Shown here one piece after another: positions 8,063 through 16,994 of a stretch of DNA of 64,000 nucleotides. The stretch is from Methylophilus sp. 42. Its GTDB lineage: Bacteria; Pseudomonadota; Gammaproteobacteria; Burkholderiales; Methylophilaceae. Position 1 is the first letter of the stretch, and the number at the start of each line of letters is the position of its first letter. The stretch lies in contig NZ_KB913031.1 of assembly GCF_000384155.1 (NCBI RefSeq), forward strand, positions 1,736,001 to 1,800,000. Direction: 5' to 3'. The notes beneath the pieces were generated by a model. It was not told the origin of the DNA. It searched no databases and saw only the letters and a program-made list of their open reading frames with translations. Made by a program: the position numbers and the translations under genes.

Positions 8063-10002
8063 TATGCACTTTCCGTCACGTCAGGCTGGGCATCATCTGT
8101 GGCCGTTACTTCAAGGTCAATTGCTTCGTCACTGGCAGCCACGTCATCACCAGCAGAGGAACTCACCTCTTCGATCACGCCCAGAAACTTGCATTCCAGC
8201 TCCATGAGTAAAGTATCTATTTTCTGTATCGCCAGCCGTACTTTACTGCCCGGCTTGGTCGCCGGCAAACTGTGCACCTTGGTCATATAAGGCAAACGTT
8301 CCAGGCGCACCAGATTTTCGCGCCACACCGTGGCATCTATTTCAGTGATGCCTTCCTGAATCAGGTATTGCAGGCACCAGTAGCGCTCCATGCGCGTCTG
8401 AAACTCATTATAGGCATTGTAGGTTTGATCAAAATTACGCATATGGCCGACAATCTCATCGCCATGGGCTGCGTAGACCGGCGCTTGCAGGGTCAAGACA
8501 CTGATCAATTGCCGCTGGTTAATCAAATCCACCGCACGGCGTAAAGGCGAGGTACACCAGGCATATTGTGCCACGCCCAGCCCTTGGTGACCTTCGGCCT
8601 TGGTGGTCATATACACTTTACCGCCGTTTTGCGCACGGTAAATGCCAGGCACATCGTGCTCGGCCAGCAACAAGCCCCATTGGCTATTGGCCGCAATCAT
8701 CAACTCAGCGACCAGTTTATCCATGGGCGAGCCGCGCTGACGATTCACAATATCAACGATGCCATCCGTCACGTAAAAATTGTAATCCACTGGCTGTGGC
8801 CGGGTCGGGTCATATTTGCCACGCGCCTTTTCCAGGCTCTCGGCAAAATGGAACAAAAACACCAGCGACGACCACAGCGGATGACCGCTATCTTGCGCCA
8901 GAGTGGTTTCATTGAAATAAGGTTCCAACGTGTCATGCCGCAGGTTTTCTGCAATCTGTACGCGCTCCAGACAGCTATGCTGGTGCACAATGCTAAAGTC
9001 AGGCGCCACCTCCAGATAGAGCGATAAGGCAGGCTTGGTTTCACCTGCATCCAGGCTGAATGGCCGAATTGCGACTTCCGGCAACATGGTAATTTTGTGT
9101 CCGGGCATATAGACCGTAGACAACCGTTTCATCACCTCATTATCCAGTGCCTCGTGTGGCGCCACACCTAATGCAGGTGCGGCAATATGAATACCAACTT
9201 GCGTATTGCCGTTGCTTAACGGTGTCACGGATAAGGCATCATCAATTTCTGTCGTGGTGCTGTCATCAATACTAAACGCCTGTACTGCCGACAACGGCAA
9301 TTCATCAGGTATGTCTGCCAGCGAAAATGCCGGAAACTCGGCGCCATGGGCAAAATACTCACGTAAAAATGCCCCGAGGTGGTAATCATGTACTGAGACA
9401 ATAGCGCCTGCTGCGTGCAAGACTTGTACTGGCAATTGTTTTAGCTCAGCCGCTGCCTGCTCCAGCGCTTTCCACTCCAGGCTGTTTTTATCGGGCGCAT
9501 ATAACAATGCATCCAATTTAGTCGCAAAGCTTTCAGGTAAAGCTTGCGCCTTCAGCTGCGCCACCATCTGCGCCATGAATTCGGCTTGTTGACGCTTCTT
9601 TTCCAGGCCAGCCAAAGCGGCTTTCAACGTATCTTCCGGCGCTGCTTTATAGCGGCCCTTGCCTTTGCGGTAAAAATACATGGGCGCCGCGTGCAACTTA
9701 AGCGCAATCGCTGCCGCTTGCTGGCGACTCGGTTTGCCACCGTAATATTCTTGCGCCAGGTCCTCGAAAGCAAACTCTGGCTCACCACAGCATTCCCATA
9801 AAAAGTCGGTATCCAGGGTGTCGGACTCAGCCTGCGCCGCTTCGAGAAAGCCTGACAAACCGCCGTCAAACCGCATCAATACATTGGCGGTTTTAATTTT
9901 GCTGCGTTTGCCGGTGCTGGCCTCGACTTGCATGCTGCTATCGGCCTCAGACATGATGGAAGCGACCTTAAAGCCACCGTCTTCTTCGTAAAAAACATTC
10001 AT
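8062..10002 (-). CDS. RNB-domain ribonuclease (RNase II/R family, DrII/RNR1-like)
   Basis: 646 residues. The N-terminal part (about 1-200) carries an extended winged-helix-like region. The RNB catalytic domain spans about 235-530, and a short C-terminal region follows, ending in an acidic tail. The active-site block reads SIDDSTTTEIDDALS. The second aspartate of the usual D-x5-D-x-D-D set is glutamate here, a variant I associate with the plastid/Deinococcus-type subgroup. The family degrades RNA 3'-to-5'. It heads the minus-strand group that continues into the spermidine-synthase-like and THUMP genes. Confidence 0.87.
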   Translation of the reverse strand: MNVFYEEDGGFKVASIMSEADSSMQVEASTGKRSKIKTANVLMRFDGGLSGFLEAAQAESDTLDTDFLWECCGEPEFAFEDLAQEYYGGKPSRQQAAAIALKLHAAPMYFYRKGKGRYKAAPEDTLKAALAGLEKKRQQAEFMAQMVAQLKAQALPESFATKLDALLYAPDKNSLEWKALEQAAAELKQLPVQVLHAAGAIVSVHDYHLGAFLREYFAHGAEFPAFSLADIPDELPLSAVQAFSIDDSTTTEIDDALSVTPLSNGNTQVGIHIAAPALGVAPHEALDNEVMKRLSTVYMPGHKITMLPEVAIRPFSLDAGETKPALSLYLEVAPDFSIVHQHSCLERVQIAENLRHDTLEPYFNETTLAQDSGHPLWSSLVFLFHFAESLEKARGKYDPTRPQPVDYNFYVTDGIVDIVNRQRGSPMDKLVAELMIAANSQWGLLLAEHDVPGIYRAQNGGKVYMTTKAEGHQGLGVAQYAWCTSPLRRAVDLINQRQLISVLTLQAPVYAAHGDEIVGHMRNFDQTYNAYNEFQTRMERYWCLQYLIQEGITEIDATVWRENLVRLERLPYMTKVHSLPATKPGSKVRLAIQKIDTLLMELECKFLGVIEEVSSSAGDDVAASDEAIDLEVTATDDAQPDVTESA

Positions 10003-10121
10003 GTGGGGAAATTAAACGTGTGGAAATCACACTTGCGCGTATTAAAACGCTATTTTACCCGAGAAGCGCAGAGTTTTTTGGCAGGCACTGAACTTTAGCC
10101 ATGGATAATGACTAAAATAGC

Positions 10122-11711
10122 ATGATGAAGCCCCTGAACTTTGACAACCGTTTTACCCGGGAACTGCCCGGCGACCCGATCTCAGACAACTATACCAGGC
10201 AGGTCAGTGACTGTTTATGGTCACCTGTGCAGCCGACACCTGTAAAAAACCCACAATTGCTTGCTTATAGCGCTGAAGTCGCCCAACTGCTTGGGCTATC
10301 GGCTGAAGACATGCAAGACCGCGACCTGATCCAGACATTAGGCGGCAATGGCGCGCTAGATGGCATGTTTACCTATGCCACCCGCTATGGCGGCCATCAA
10401 TTCGGGCATTGGGCCGGGCAACTGGGGGATGGCCGCGCCATTTACCTGGGGGAATTGGTTCACGCGGGCAAACGCTATGAGCTACAGCTCAAAGGTGCAG
10501 GTGAAACACCCTACTCCCGCTCAGCCGATGGCCGGGCAGTACTCCGCTCCAGCTTGCGCGAATTTTTATGCTCGGAAGCCATGCATCATCTGGGGGTACC
10601 AACCACACGAGCGTTAAGCCTGGTCACTACCGGCAACCAGGTGGTACGGGATATGTTTTACAACGGTAACCCGCAACTGGAACCAGGTGCGATTGTCTGC
10701 CGTGTCGCACCTTCATTTACGCGTTTTGGCCATTTTGAAATCCTGGCCAGCCGCAACGAGTTACCGTTGCTGAAACGCCTGATCGGCTTTACGCTGGACC
10801 GCGACTTTGCCGATTGGTGGCCATCTACCGGCCTCGCGTTAGACGTGAATGATCCTGCACCTGCCTTGATAGAAGCATGGTTTGAAGAAGTCTGCTCACG
10901 CACAGCCATCATGATCGCGCACTGGATGCGCGTGGGTTTTGTGCATGGTGTGATGAATACCGACAATATGTCCATTCTCGGCCTGACCATTGATTATGGC
11001 CCGTATGGCTGGGTGGATAACTTTGACCCGGGCTGGACGCCGAATACCACCGATGCACAAGGCCGCCGCTATTGTTTTGGCCGCCAACCGGATATAGCGC
11101 GCTGGAACCTGGAACGGTTGGCCGAAGCGCTCGGCACCTTACTGCCAGAGACGCAAGGCCTGGCGGATGGCCTGACCACTTACGATCAGGCCTATATACG
11201 CGCCCTCACATCAAGCCTGGCTGACAAGTTTGGCTTTGATCACTGGCAAGACGGCGATGGCGAGCTGATTAACCATATTTTTGAGTTGATGCAACGCGCG
11301 GAAGTCGACCAAACGCTATTTTTCACACGACTGGCGAAGCTGGATATGGCGCAGCCACAACTGGCAACACTGGCAGATACTTTTTATACTGAGTCAGGGC
11401 AGCAACAATTTGGCGCCGATATCCAGGCCTGGTTGCATAACTACAGCCTGCGCATACAACAATCGACATTAACCCCTGAGCAACGTTTACAAAAAATGGC
11501 GGCGGCGAACCCGATGTATGTGTTGCGAAACTACTTGGCGCAAGAAGCGATTGACCTGGCGACCCAAGGTGACAACAGCCGCTTGCTGACATTATTGCAA
11601 GTATTGCGTCATCCATATACCGAACAAGCCGGCATGGAGGCCTTCGCGCAAAAACGCCCGGACTGGGCCAGACAAAAGGCCGGTTGCTCGATGTTGTCGT
11701 GTAGTTCATAA
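10122..11711 (+). CDS. selO: Protein adenylyltransferase SelO (YdiU)
   Basis: 529 residues, a pseudokinase-fold enzyme that transfers AMP from ATP to Ser, Thr or Tyr of target proteins and is linked to oxidative stress. Family blocks are all present: GGHQFGHWAGQLGDGRA, LQLKGAGETPYSRSADGRA, HGVMNTDNMSILG and DYGPYGWVDNFDPGW. The C-terminus CSMLSCSS is the conserved cysteine-containing tail near which SelO forms a redox disulfide, and it is the selenocysteine site in vertebrates. Two ATGs in tandem (10122, 10125) make the exact start ambiguous by one codon. The zur-like gene begins 8 bp after its stop. Confidence 0.95.
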   Translation: MMKPLNFDNRFTRELPGDPISDNYTRQVSDCLWSPVQPTPVKNPQLLAYSAEVAQLLGLSAEDMQDRDLIQTLGGNGALDGMFTYATRYGGHQFGHWAGQLGDGRAIYLGELVHAGKRYELQLKGAGETPYSRSADGRAVLRSSLREFLCSEAMHHLGVPTTRALSLVTTGNQVVRDMFYNGNPQLEPGAIVCRVAPSFTRFGHFEILASRNELPLLKRLIGFTLDRDFADWWPSTGLALDVNDPAPALIEAWFEEVCSRTAIMIAHWMRVGFVHGVMNTDNMSILGLTIDYGPYGWVDNFDPGWTPNTTDAQGRRYCFGRQPDIARWNLERLAEALGTLLPETQGLADGLTTYDQAYIRALTSSLADKFGFDHWQDGDGELINHIFELMQRAEVDQTLFFTRLAKLDMAQPQLATLADTFYTESGQQQFGADIQAWLHNYSLRIQQSTLTPEQRLQKMAAANPMYVLRNYLAQEAIDLATQGDNSRLLTLLQVLRHPYTEQAGMEAFAQKRPDWARQKAGCSMLSCSS

Positions 11712-11719
11712 TTTTGGCC

Positions 11720-12190
11720 ATGCAAACTGCCGAACAACTCATCACCGATGCGGGCCTGCGCTCAACCAAAGCGCGGCTAGCCGTGTTGAACACCCTGCTC
11801 AACTCGCATACGGCACTCAGTCATACCGATATTTTAACCACGCTGCAAGGCGTCAAGGAAATTGACCGGGTAACGGTATACCGGGTGCTTGACTGGTTAC
11901 AGGAGCATGCCCTCATCCATAAAATATCCACCGATGACCGCGCCTGGAAATTTCAACTGAACGCCCCTAAACGCAGTTACAAAGCCACAGATACCAGCGT
12001 AAGCAGCGGTTTGTTAAGCAATCACGGCCATGCCCATTTGCAATGCCAGCGCTGTGGCACAGTCCTTTGCATTCATGAATTGGCTGCGCATATTCCGCAA
12101 GCTATTTTCGACACCTACCAAATATCTCACATCGAAATCAGCCTCAAGGGCCTCTGCCCACAATGCCAACAAGCGTCGGCCCAAGACTGA
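11720..12190 (+). CDS. zur: Fur-family transcriptional regulator, Zur-like
   Basis: 156 residues from the ATG at 11720 (a TTG two codons upstream is the alternative). The N-terminal winged helix includes GLRSTKARLAVLNTLL and DRVTVYRVLDWL. The C-terminal half has HGHAHLQCQRCGTVLCIHE and a late CPQC pair, which together form the structural zinc site and a His/Cys-rich sensor site. A Zur (zinc) rather than Fur (iron) role is inferred from the downstream dksA2 and COG0523 genes, which are classic Zur targets. The gene is close behind selO and may be co-transcribed with it. Confidence 0.82.
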   Translation: MQTAEQLITDAGLRSTKARLAVLNTLLNSHTALSHTDILTTLQGVKEIDRVTVYRVLDWLQEHALIHKISTDDRAWKFQLNAPKRSYKATDTSVSSGLLSNHGHAHLQCQRCGTVLCIHELAAHIPQAIFDTYQISHIEISLKGLCPQCQQASAQD

Positions 12191-12245
12191 CTACAATAAA
12201 ATAGCCGCGCGACTTTCTGTTACTACTCGATTACTATCCAACATT

Positions 12246-12315
12246 TTTGCAACTTAGTTGCAAATAACACCAACACCTTTTAAAATGCAACTTTATTGCA
12301 TTGCAACAAAGTTGC
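12246..12315. promoter_or_regulatory. Cluster of three palindromes before dksA2 (candidate Zur operators)
   Basis: Site 1, TTTGCAAC-TTA-GTTGCAAA (12246-12264), is a perfect palindrome with 8-bp arms. Site 2, AATGCAA-CTTTA-TTGCATT (12284-12302), is the same pattern with slightly shorter arms. Site 3, GCAAC-AAA-GTTGC (12303-12315), abuts site 2 and ends 4 bases before the dksA2 ATG. A 19-bp symmetric box with a short centre fits a Fur-family dimer, but the sequence differs from the textbook enterobacterial Zur box. Binding by the neighbouring Zur-like protein is inferred. Confidence 0.65.
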
Positions 12316-12319
12316 TTAA

Positions 12320-12724
12320 ATGGTTACTCACGCACAATTATTAGCGATGCCGGCAGACGCTTATATGAACGAAGCGCAACTGGCCTTCTTTCGGCAGTTG
12401 CTGCAGGCACAGCTTCAAGCCTTGCAAGACAATATGCGCCAGACCAGTGAACATCTCTCAGATCAGCAAGAAACACCAGACCCGGCCGATCGCGCTACGC
12501 AAGAGGAAACACACAGCCTTGAACTGCGCACGCGGGACCGCGAACGCAAACATTTAAAAACCATTCAATCAGCTTTGCGCCGCATCCAGGATGGCAGCTA
12601 TGGCTATTGCGAAGACACCGGGGAGCCAATCGGCCTCGCCAGACTATTAGCCAGGCCAACCACCAAGTTGTGCCTGGAAGCACAGGAGCGGCACGAACGC
12701 CGCGAACGGCAATTTAACCACTAA
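12320..12724 (+). CDS. dksA2: DksA2-type transcription factor (zinc-independent DksA paralogue)
   Basis: 134 residues. An N-terminal coiled coil with the acidic tip DPADRATQEE (about residues 54-63) is followed by a degenerate zinc finger. Classical DksA has two CxxC pairs. Here the first reads CEDT and the second CLEA, so only two cysteines remain. This CxxT/CxxA pattern is the hallmark of DksA2 proteins, which replace DksA in RNA polymerase and ppGpp control when zinc is scarce. The gene starts 4 bases after the third palindrome and is followed after 10 bp by the COG0523 GTPase, so the two probably form one zinc-responsive operon. Confidence 0.9.
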   Translation: MVTHAQLLAMPADAYMNEAQLAFFRQLLQAQLQALQDNMRQTSEHLSDQQETPDPADRATQEETHSLELRTRDRERKHLKTIQSALRRIQDGSYGYCEDTGEPIGLARLLARPTTKLCLEAQERHERRERQFNH

Positions 12725-12734
12725 AGGATGACCT

Positions 12735-13958
12735 ATGAAAAAACTGCCAGTCACGGTACTTTCCGGCTTTCTGGGCGCAGGTAAAACCACCCTGCTCAAC
12801 CATATTCTCAATAACCGCGAAGGCAAGCGCGTCGCAGTGATTGTCAACGATATGTCCGAGGTAAATATCGATGCACAACTGCTGCGTGATGGCGGCGCAG
12901 CCTTGTCACGCCAGGAAGAAAAACTGGTTGAGATGAGCAATGGCTGCATTTGCTGCACCTTGCGCGAAGACCTGCTGATTGAAATCACGCGGCTGGCCAA
13001 AGAAAACCGCTTTGATTACCTGTTGATTGAAACCACCGGTATTTCCGAACCATTGCCTATTGCAGAAACCTTTACCTTTGCAGACGAAGACGGCGTCTCG
13101 CTGGCAGATGTCGCCGAATTGGACACCATGGTCACCGTAGTTGATGGTTATAACTTTCTCCAAGACTATGGCTCGCAAGATATGCTGGGCGACCGCGGCC
13201 TCTCGCTGGGCGAAGAAGATGAACGCACGGTGGTTGACCTGCTGGTTGAACAAATCGAGTTTTGCGACGTGTTAGTGCTGAATAAAACTGACCTGTTAAC
13301 CCTGGAAGAAGTCTCCAGGCTGGAAGGCATCCTCAAAACGCTCAATCCACGCGCGCAAATCATACACAGCAGCTTTGGCAAAGTGCCACTAAATCGCATC
13401 ATGCATACCGGCTTGTTCGACTTTGACCAGGCGGCCGAAGCCCCGGGCTGGCTGCAAGAGCTACGTGGCGAGCATGTGCCGGAAAGTGAAGAGTACGGCA
13501 TCTCCAGCTTTGTTTACCGCGCCCGCAAACCGTTTCATCCACAGCGTTTGTGGCAGTGGTTCAATCAAGAATGGCCTGGCGTCGTCCGCTCCAAAGGCCG
13601 TTACTGGATCGCCTCACGGCCAGAGTTCTGCGCCACCTGGTCGCAAGCAGGCGCGGTCACCCGCACAGAACTGGCGGGCATGTGGTGGAGCGCCACACCG
13701 CAGGAATACTGGCCACAAGATGAGGAAAGTCTGCAACACATCCACTCGCGCATGCAGGCCCCTTATGGTGACCGCCAGCAAGAACTGGTGGTTATCGGCA
13801 TGGGGATGGATAAAGCGGCGCTCACCAGGCAGTTTGAGGCCTGCTTGTTGACCGAGGCAGAGATTGCGCTTGGCATACAGCAGTGGCGGCAATTGCCGGA
13901 TCCATTTCCGGCATGGGCGCCCAATATACAAGACGAGCAGATTGAAGCAACCGTTTGA
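12735..13958 (+). CDS. COG0523 (CobW/ZigA-like) metal-chaperone GTPase
   Basis: 407 residues. The G domain comes first: Walker [14 protein letters not shown] (residues about 11-23), the zinc-binding CxCC motif in [12 protein letters not shown] (about 71-82), the ETTGISEP switch and the NKTDLL guanine-specificity motif. A C-terminal CobW_C domain follows (about 265-385). Length and layout match ZigA-type proteins, the Zur-controlled branch that delivers zinc to client enzymes. An ATG with AGGATG-like spacing 10 bp after dksA2 supports co-transcription. Other COG0523 branches serve cobalt or nitrile hydratase, but neither partner is nearby. Confidence 0.9.
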   Translation: MKKLPVTVLSGFLGAGKTTLLNHILNNREGKRVAVIVNDMSEVNIDAQLLRDGGAALSRQEEKLVEMSNGCICCTLREDLLIEITRLAKENRFDYLLIETTGISEPLPIAETFTFADEDGVSLADVAELDTMVTVVDGYNFLQDYGSQDMLGDRGLSLGEEDERTVVDLLVEQIEFCDVLVLNKTDLLTLEEVSRLEGILKTLNPRAQIIHSSFGKVPLNRIMHTGLFDFDQAAEAPGWLQELRGEHVPESEEYGISSFVYRARKPFHPQRLWQWFNQEWPGVVRSKGRYWIASRPEFCATWSQAGAVTRTELAGMWWSATPQEYWPQDEESLQHIHSRMQAPYGDRQQELVVIGMGMDKAALTRQFEACLLTEAEIALGIQQWRQLPDPFPAWAPNIQDEQIEATV

Positions 13959-13970
13959 AATCGAATCAGG

Positions 13971-13990
13971 CCAGGCATCAAAGTGCCTGG
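13971..13990. repeat. Inverted repeat after the COG0523 gene
   Basis: CCAGGCA (13971-13977), loop TCAAAG, TGCCTGG (13984-13990), starting 12 bases after the stop. No T-run follows, so it is a weak terminator at best. It may be an mRNA-end hairpin. Confidence 0.4.
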
Positions 13991-14196
13991 TCGTATATCG
14001 CCAAACGATCATGTACGAGAGGTGAGGTAAAGCAAAAGTGACACACTGTCTACCGGGTGTTTTTTATCGATGTGAAGCGGACGCTTTTCAAAACAAGCCA
14101 GATATACTCAACCTAAATGAAATAATCTAAACGGTAAAAAACACATCCAGTTCACACTGGCTGGATACATGCATACTCACAGGGAAGAAACGCATC

Positions 14197-16287
14197 ATGC
14201 ATAAAAAAACCATTGCCAGTTTCATGGCGCTGATATTGCTGCCTATGCCTGGCTACGCTGAAGAAGCCAGGGAGCAAGAGAAAGAAAATGAAGCTAGCAA
14301 GCAACGAAAAACATTCACGGATGATGAAGCCCCTGTAGAGTTAGATAGCGTAGTCGTCATCGGCAATCAGGCGCAAATCTCATCCGTGGATAAAGGCTTG
14401 GCTGGTTCGGTAGATGTCATTACCAGGCAAGAACTTGAATACGAACATGTGACCGACACGCTGGAACTTTTTAACAAAACGCCTGGCGTCGTACTGTCAC
14501 GCTACAGCCAGGGCATTGTGAATACAGAAATTTCCATTCGCGGCTTTAGTGGTGATGGCGAGACACCCAATGCCAAATTGCTGGTTGATGGTATTCCTTC
14601 CAACCTGTTTTCCGGCTTGAGTGAGCTGGATTATCTGTTCCCGACCAACATTCAGAGCATTCAAGTCTTTAAGGGCACCAGTGATGCCAGCACAGGTTTG
14701 TTTGCGACTGCCGGGAATTACAAAGTGGAAACGCGTAAAGATGCTGGCAAGCAGTTGCAATTCGGTTATGGCAGCTTTAATACCCGTGAAATGCAGGGCT
14801 ATTTTGGTGACAAGCAAGACAATTTCACCCAGAACTATGCAATTGGCTACCGCAAGGGCAACGGCTTCCGCGACCATACCGAAAATGAAAAAATTGCGTT
14901 ATCCGGCCGCTGGCAATTGGACTTTGACCAATCTACGCTGGCGCTGAGTGCTAAATACGGCAAATATAACTCGCCAGAGGCCCCTGGCTACATGCCTAAA
15001 GCACAGGCCCGCGCCAATCCAACCGGCGTCGCGCCTAATGCACTCAATGACAGGGGGGAAAAGGAATTCAAACACCTGAGCCTGCATTATGACTATTTTT
15101 TCAATAATGACCTGGATGTGAGCCTGAAGACTTACTGGCAGAATTTTGACCGTGAACGGGATGTGCGTTTTGTGGGTTCGCCGAATGTCGAACACAGGCT
15201 GGATGATCAAACATCAACAGGGCTGATTGCAAAACTAAACTGGAAAATCAATCCGCAGTGGGCTGTTGAGACGGGCTATGATATTGAGCATCAGGAAGTC
15301 AGCCAGTTTAATCAAAGGGTAAATGCGGTAGGTGTCAATGTCATTCGTATCAAAGCGGATTACGACTTTACCGCACAAGGCATCTATGCCAAATTGGAAA
15401 ATACACCGCTTGAATGGCTACGCTGGAACTTTGCCCTGCGCGCGGATCGGCTGGATGCAACAGCGAATGCGCCTATCATCATTGGTACAAACCTGATTCC
15501 GGCCAGGCAAATCAATACCGACTTGTACGACTCACCGACGATTGTGCAACCCAAACTCAATGCGTTTGCCAATCTGAACGCACAGCACACCCTGTTTGGC
15601 AATGCAGGTCGCAGCTTCCAAACGCCGACGGGGATCAACTTGAACCAGTTCGATGCTAATAGTGGCGCAAGAATCCCAATAGATGTCGCTGTGAATGATG
15701 GCTGGGAAATTGGCCTTAAAAGTGGCTGGAGCAGTGCGCTCAATACACGAACTTCCTACTGGCAGCAGAAAGCCAAGCATGAGTTCATCAATATTGATAA
15801 CTTCCGTCGCCCTTTAGGCGAGACACTCCGGCAAGGCCTGGATGCCAGTTTTGATTACAGATTGAATGACTACTTCAGCTTCTGGGGCAATGTTTCTAAG
15901 GTGTATGCCAAAATTGAAGAGCCCAATCCGCAAAACCCAGAGTTTAAAGGGCATAACATACGCGGCATTCCTGACCACACGGCTTCACTGGGTCTGCAAT
16001 TCACCCCTGACTCCGACTGGATTGCGCGTATTCATATCGACCGGCAAGGGGCTTATTACATCAATGAAAGCAACTTGGGTGGCAAATACGGCGCCTACAC
16101 ACTGACTAGCGCGAATATTGATTACAAAACCCATTGGGGACGAGTCAGTTTGCTGGCCAACAATATTTTCGACAAATATTATGAGTATGTATACGACTTC
16201 AATTCCAATGGCAACCCAGCAGGCGTCAACTTTGCTCCCGGCGCTGGTCGCAACTTCATGCTCACCGCAACAGTGGATTTCAAATGA
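14197..16287 (+). CDS. TonB-dependent outer-membrane receptor
   Basis: 696 residues with an N-terminal signal peptide (cleavage probably after PGYA, residue about 21). A charged linker and a TonB-box-like DSVVVIG follow (about 51-57). The plug domain includes IRGFSGDG and LLVDGIPSNLFSG, and a 22-strand barrel ends in the expected aromatic-rich C-terminus (TATVDFK). It imports a ligand across the outer membrane with TonB energy. The ligand is unknown. The last 4 bases overlap the start of the ABC ATPase gene, so it is one operon with an inner-membrane ABC module. A zinc-starvation unit lies upstream and pqqA downstream. No Zur-like palindrome is visible in the 238 bp before it. Confidence 0.93.
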   Translation: MHKKTIASFMALILLPMPGYAEEAREQEKENEASKQRKTFTDDEAPVELDSVVVIGNQAQISSVDKGLAGSVDVITRQELEYEHVTDTLELFNKTPGVVLSRYSQGIVNTEISIRGFSGDGETPNAKLLVDGIPSNLFSGLSELDYLFPTNIQSIQVFKGTSDASTGLFATAGNYKVETRKDAGKQLQFGYGSFNTREMQGYFGDKQDNFTQNYAIGYRKGNGFRDHTENEKIALSGRWQLDFDQSTLALSAKYGKYNSPEAPGYMPKAQARANPTGVAPNALNDRGEKEFKHLSLHYDYFFNNDLDVSLKTYWQNFDRERDVRFVGSPNVEHRLDDQTSTGLIAKLNWKINPQWAVETGYDIEHQEVSQFNQRVNAVGVNVIRIKADYDFTAQGIYAKLENTPLEWLRWNFALRADRLDATANAPIIIGTNLIPARQINTDLYDSPTIVQPKLNAFANLNAQHTLFGNAGRSFQTPTGINLNQFDANSGARIPIDVAVNDGWEIGLKSGWSSALNTRTSYWQQKAKHEFINIDNFRRPLGETLRQGLDASFDYRLNDYFSFWGNVSKVYAKIEEPNPQNPEFKGHNIRGIPDHTASLGLQFTPDSDWIARIHIDRQGAYYINESNLGGKYGAYTLTSANIDYKTHWGRVSLLANNIFDKYYEYVYDFNSNGNPAGVNFAPGAGRNFMLTATVDFK

Positions 16288-16994
16288 CCGCATTATTATC
16301 CATCCAACAACTCAGCCTGCGTTTTGCCGGGCGTGAAATTTTGAAACAGCTTGATTTCAGTTTACCTGCGGGGGAAGTCGTCTCGGTACTTGGCAGCAAC
16401 GGTGCAGGGAAATCTACCCTGCTCAAAAGCATACTCGGCTTGCACACTGCGGCGCATCAAACCGGCACGATTCAAATTGCTGGCGTGAACCTTGAGCAGT
16501 CACGCCACCAGGCGCTGTCGCAATTGGCTTACGTGCCTGAGCAACCGGCGGTTTACGGTCACCTGTCTGCGATTGAAAATATCCGTTATTTCCTGAGTCT
16601 GGGCGCGATCAGCCAGCCAGCGGATATCACGAGCTGTTTAACCATGGCAGGGTTGCCTGAGCATGCCTGGCAACGGCCTTGCAGTGAGTATTCCAAAGGC
16701 ATGAAACAAAAAGTGATGCTGGCATTTGCACTGGCAAAACAGGCCAAACTTTTACTGCTGGATGAACCAAACTCAGGGCTGGATCCGCAGGCGACCGAAG
16801 AGTTGAACCTGTTGATTGTGCAGTGCAAAGCACGCGGCATGGGCATACTGGTGGTGACACATGACGTATTATCGGCGATGGCGTTTTCAGATCGCTTGCT
16901 GATGCTGGCAAACGGGCAATTACAGCCAGTGACCATAGACCAATCGTCACTGACCTTGGAGAGCCTCAAACGACTGTATCAGGGGCAGGCATGA
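16284..16994 (+). CDS. ABC transporter ATP-binding protein (CcmA/NosF type)
   Basis: 236 residues, a single nucleotide-binding domain. Walker A is GSNGAGKSTLLKS (about residues 37-49), the signature is EYSKGMKQKVMLA, Walker B is LLLLDEPNSG, and the H-loop is VVTHDV. The degenerate signature (YSKGMKQK) is typical of the CcmA/NosF ABC-2 exporter branch. It overlaps the receptor gene by 4 bp and the first DUF3526 permease gene by 4 bp, so the products are almost certainly one complex. ABC-2 type domains usually drive export or membrane extraction rather than binding-protein import. Confidence 0.93.
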   Translation: MTALLSIQQLSLRFAGREILKQLDFSLPAGEVVSVLGSNGAGKSTLLKSILGLHTAAHQTGTIQIAGVNLEQSRHQALSQLAYVPEQPAVYGHLSAIENIRYFLSLGAISQPADITSCLTMAGLPEHAWQRPCSEYSKGMKQKVMLAFALAKQAKLLLLDEPNSGLDPQATEELNLLIVQCKARGMGILVVTHDVLSAMAFSDRLLMLANGQLQPVTIDQSSLTLESLKRLYQGQA

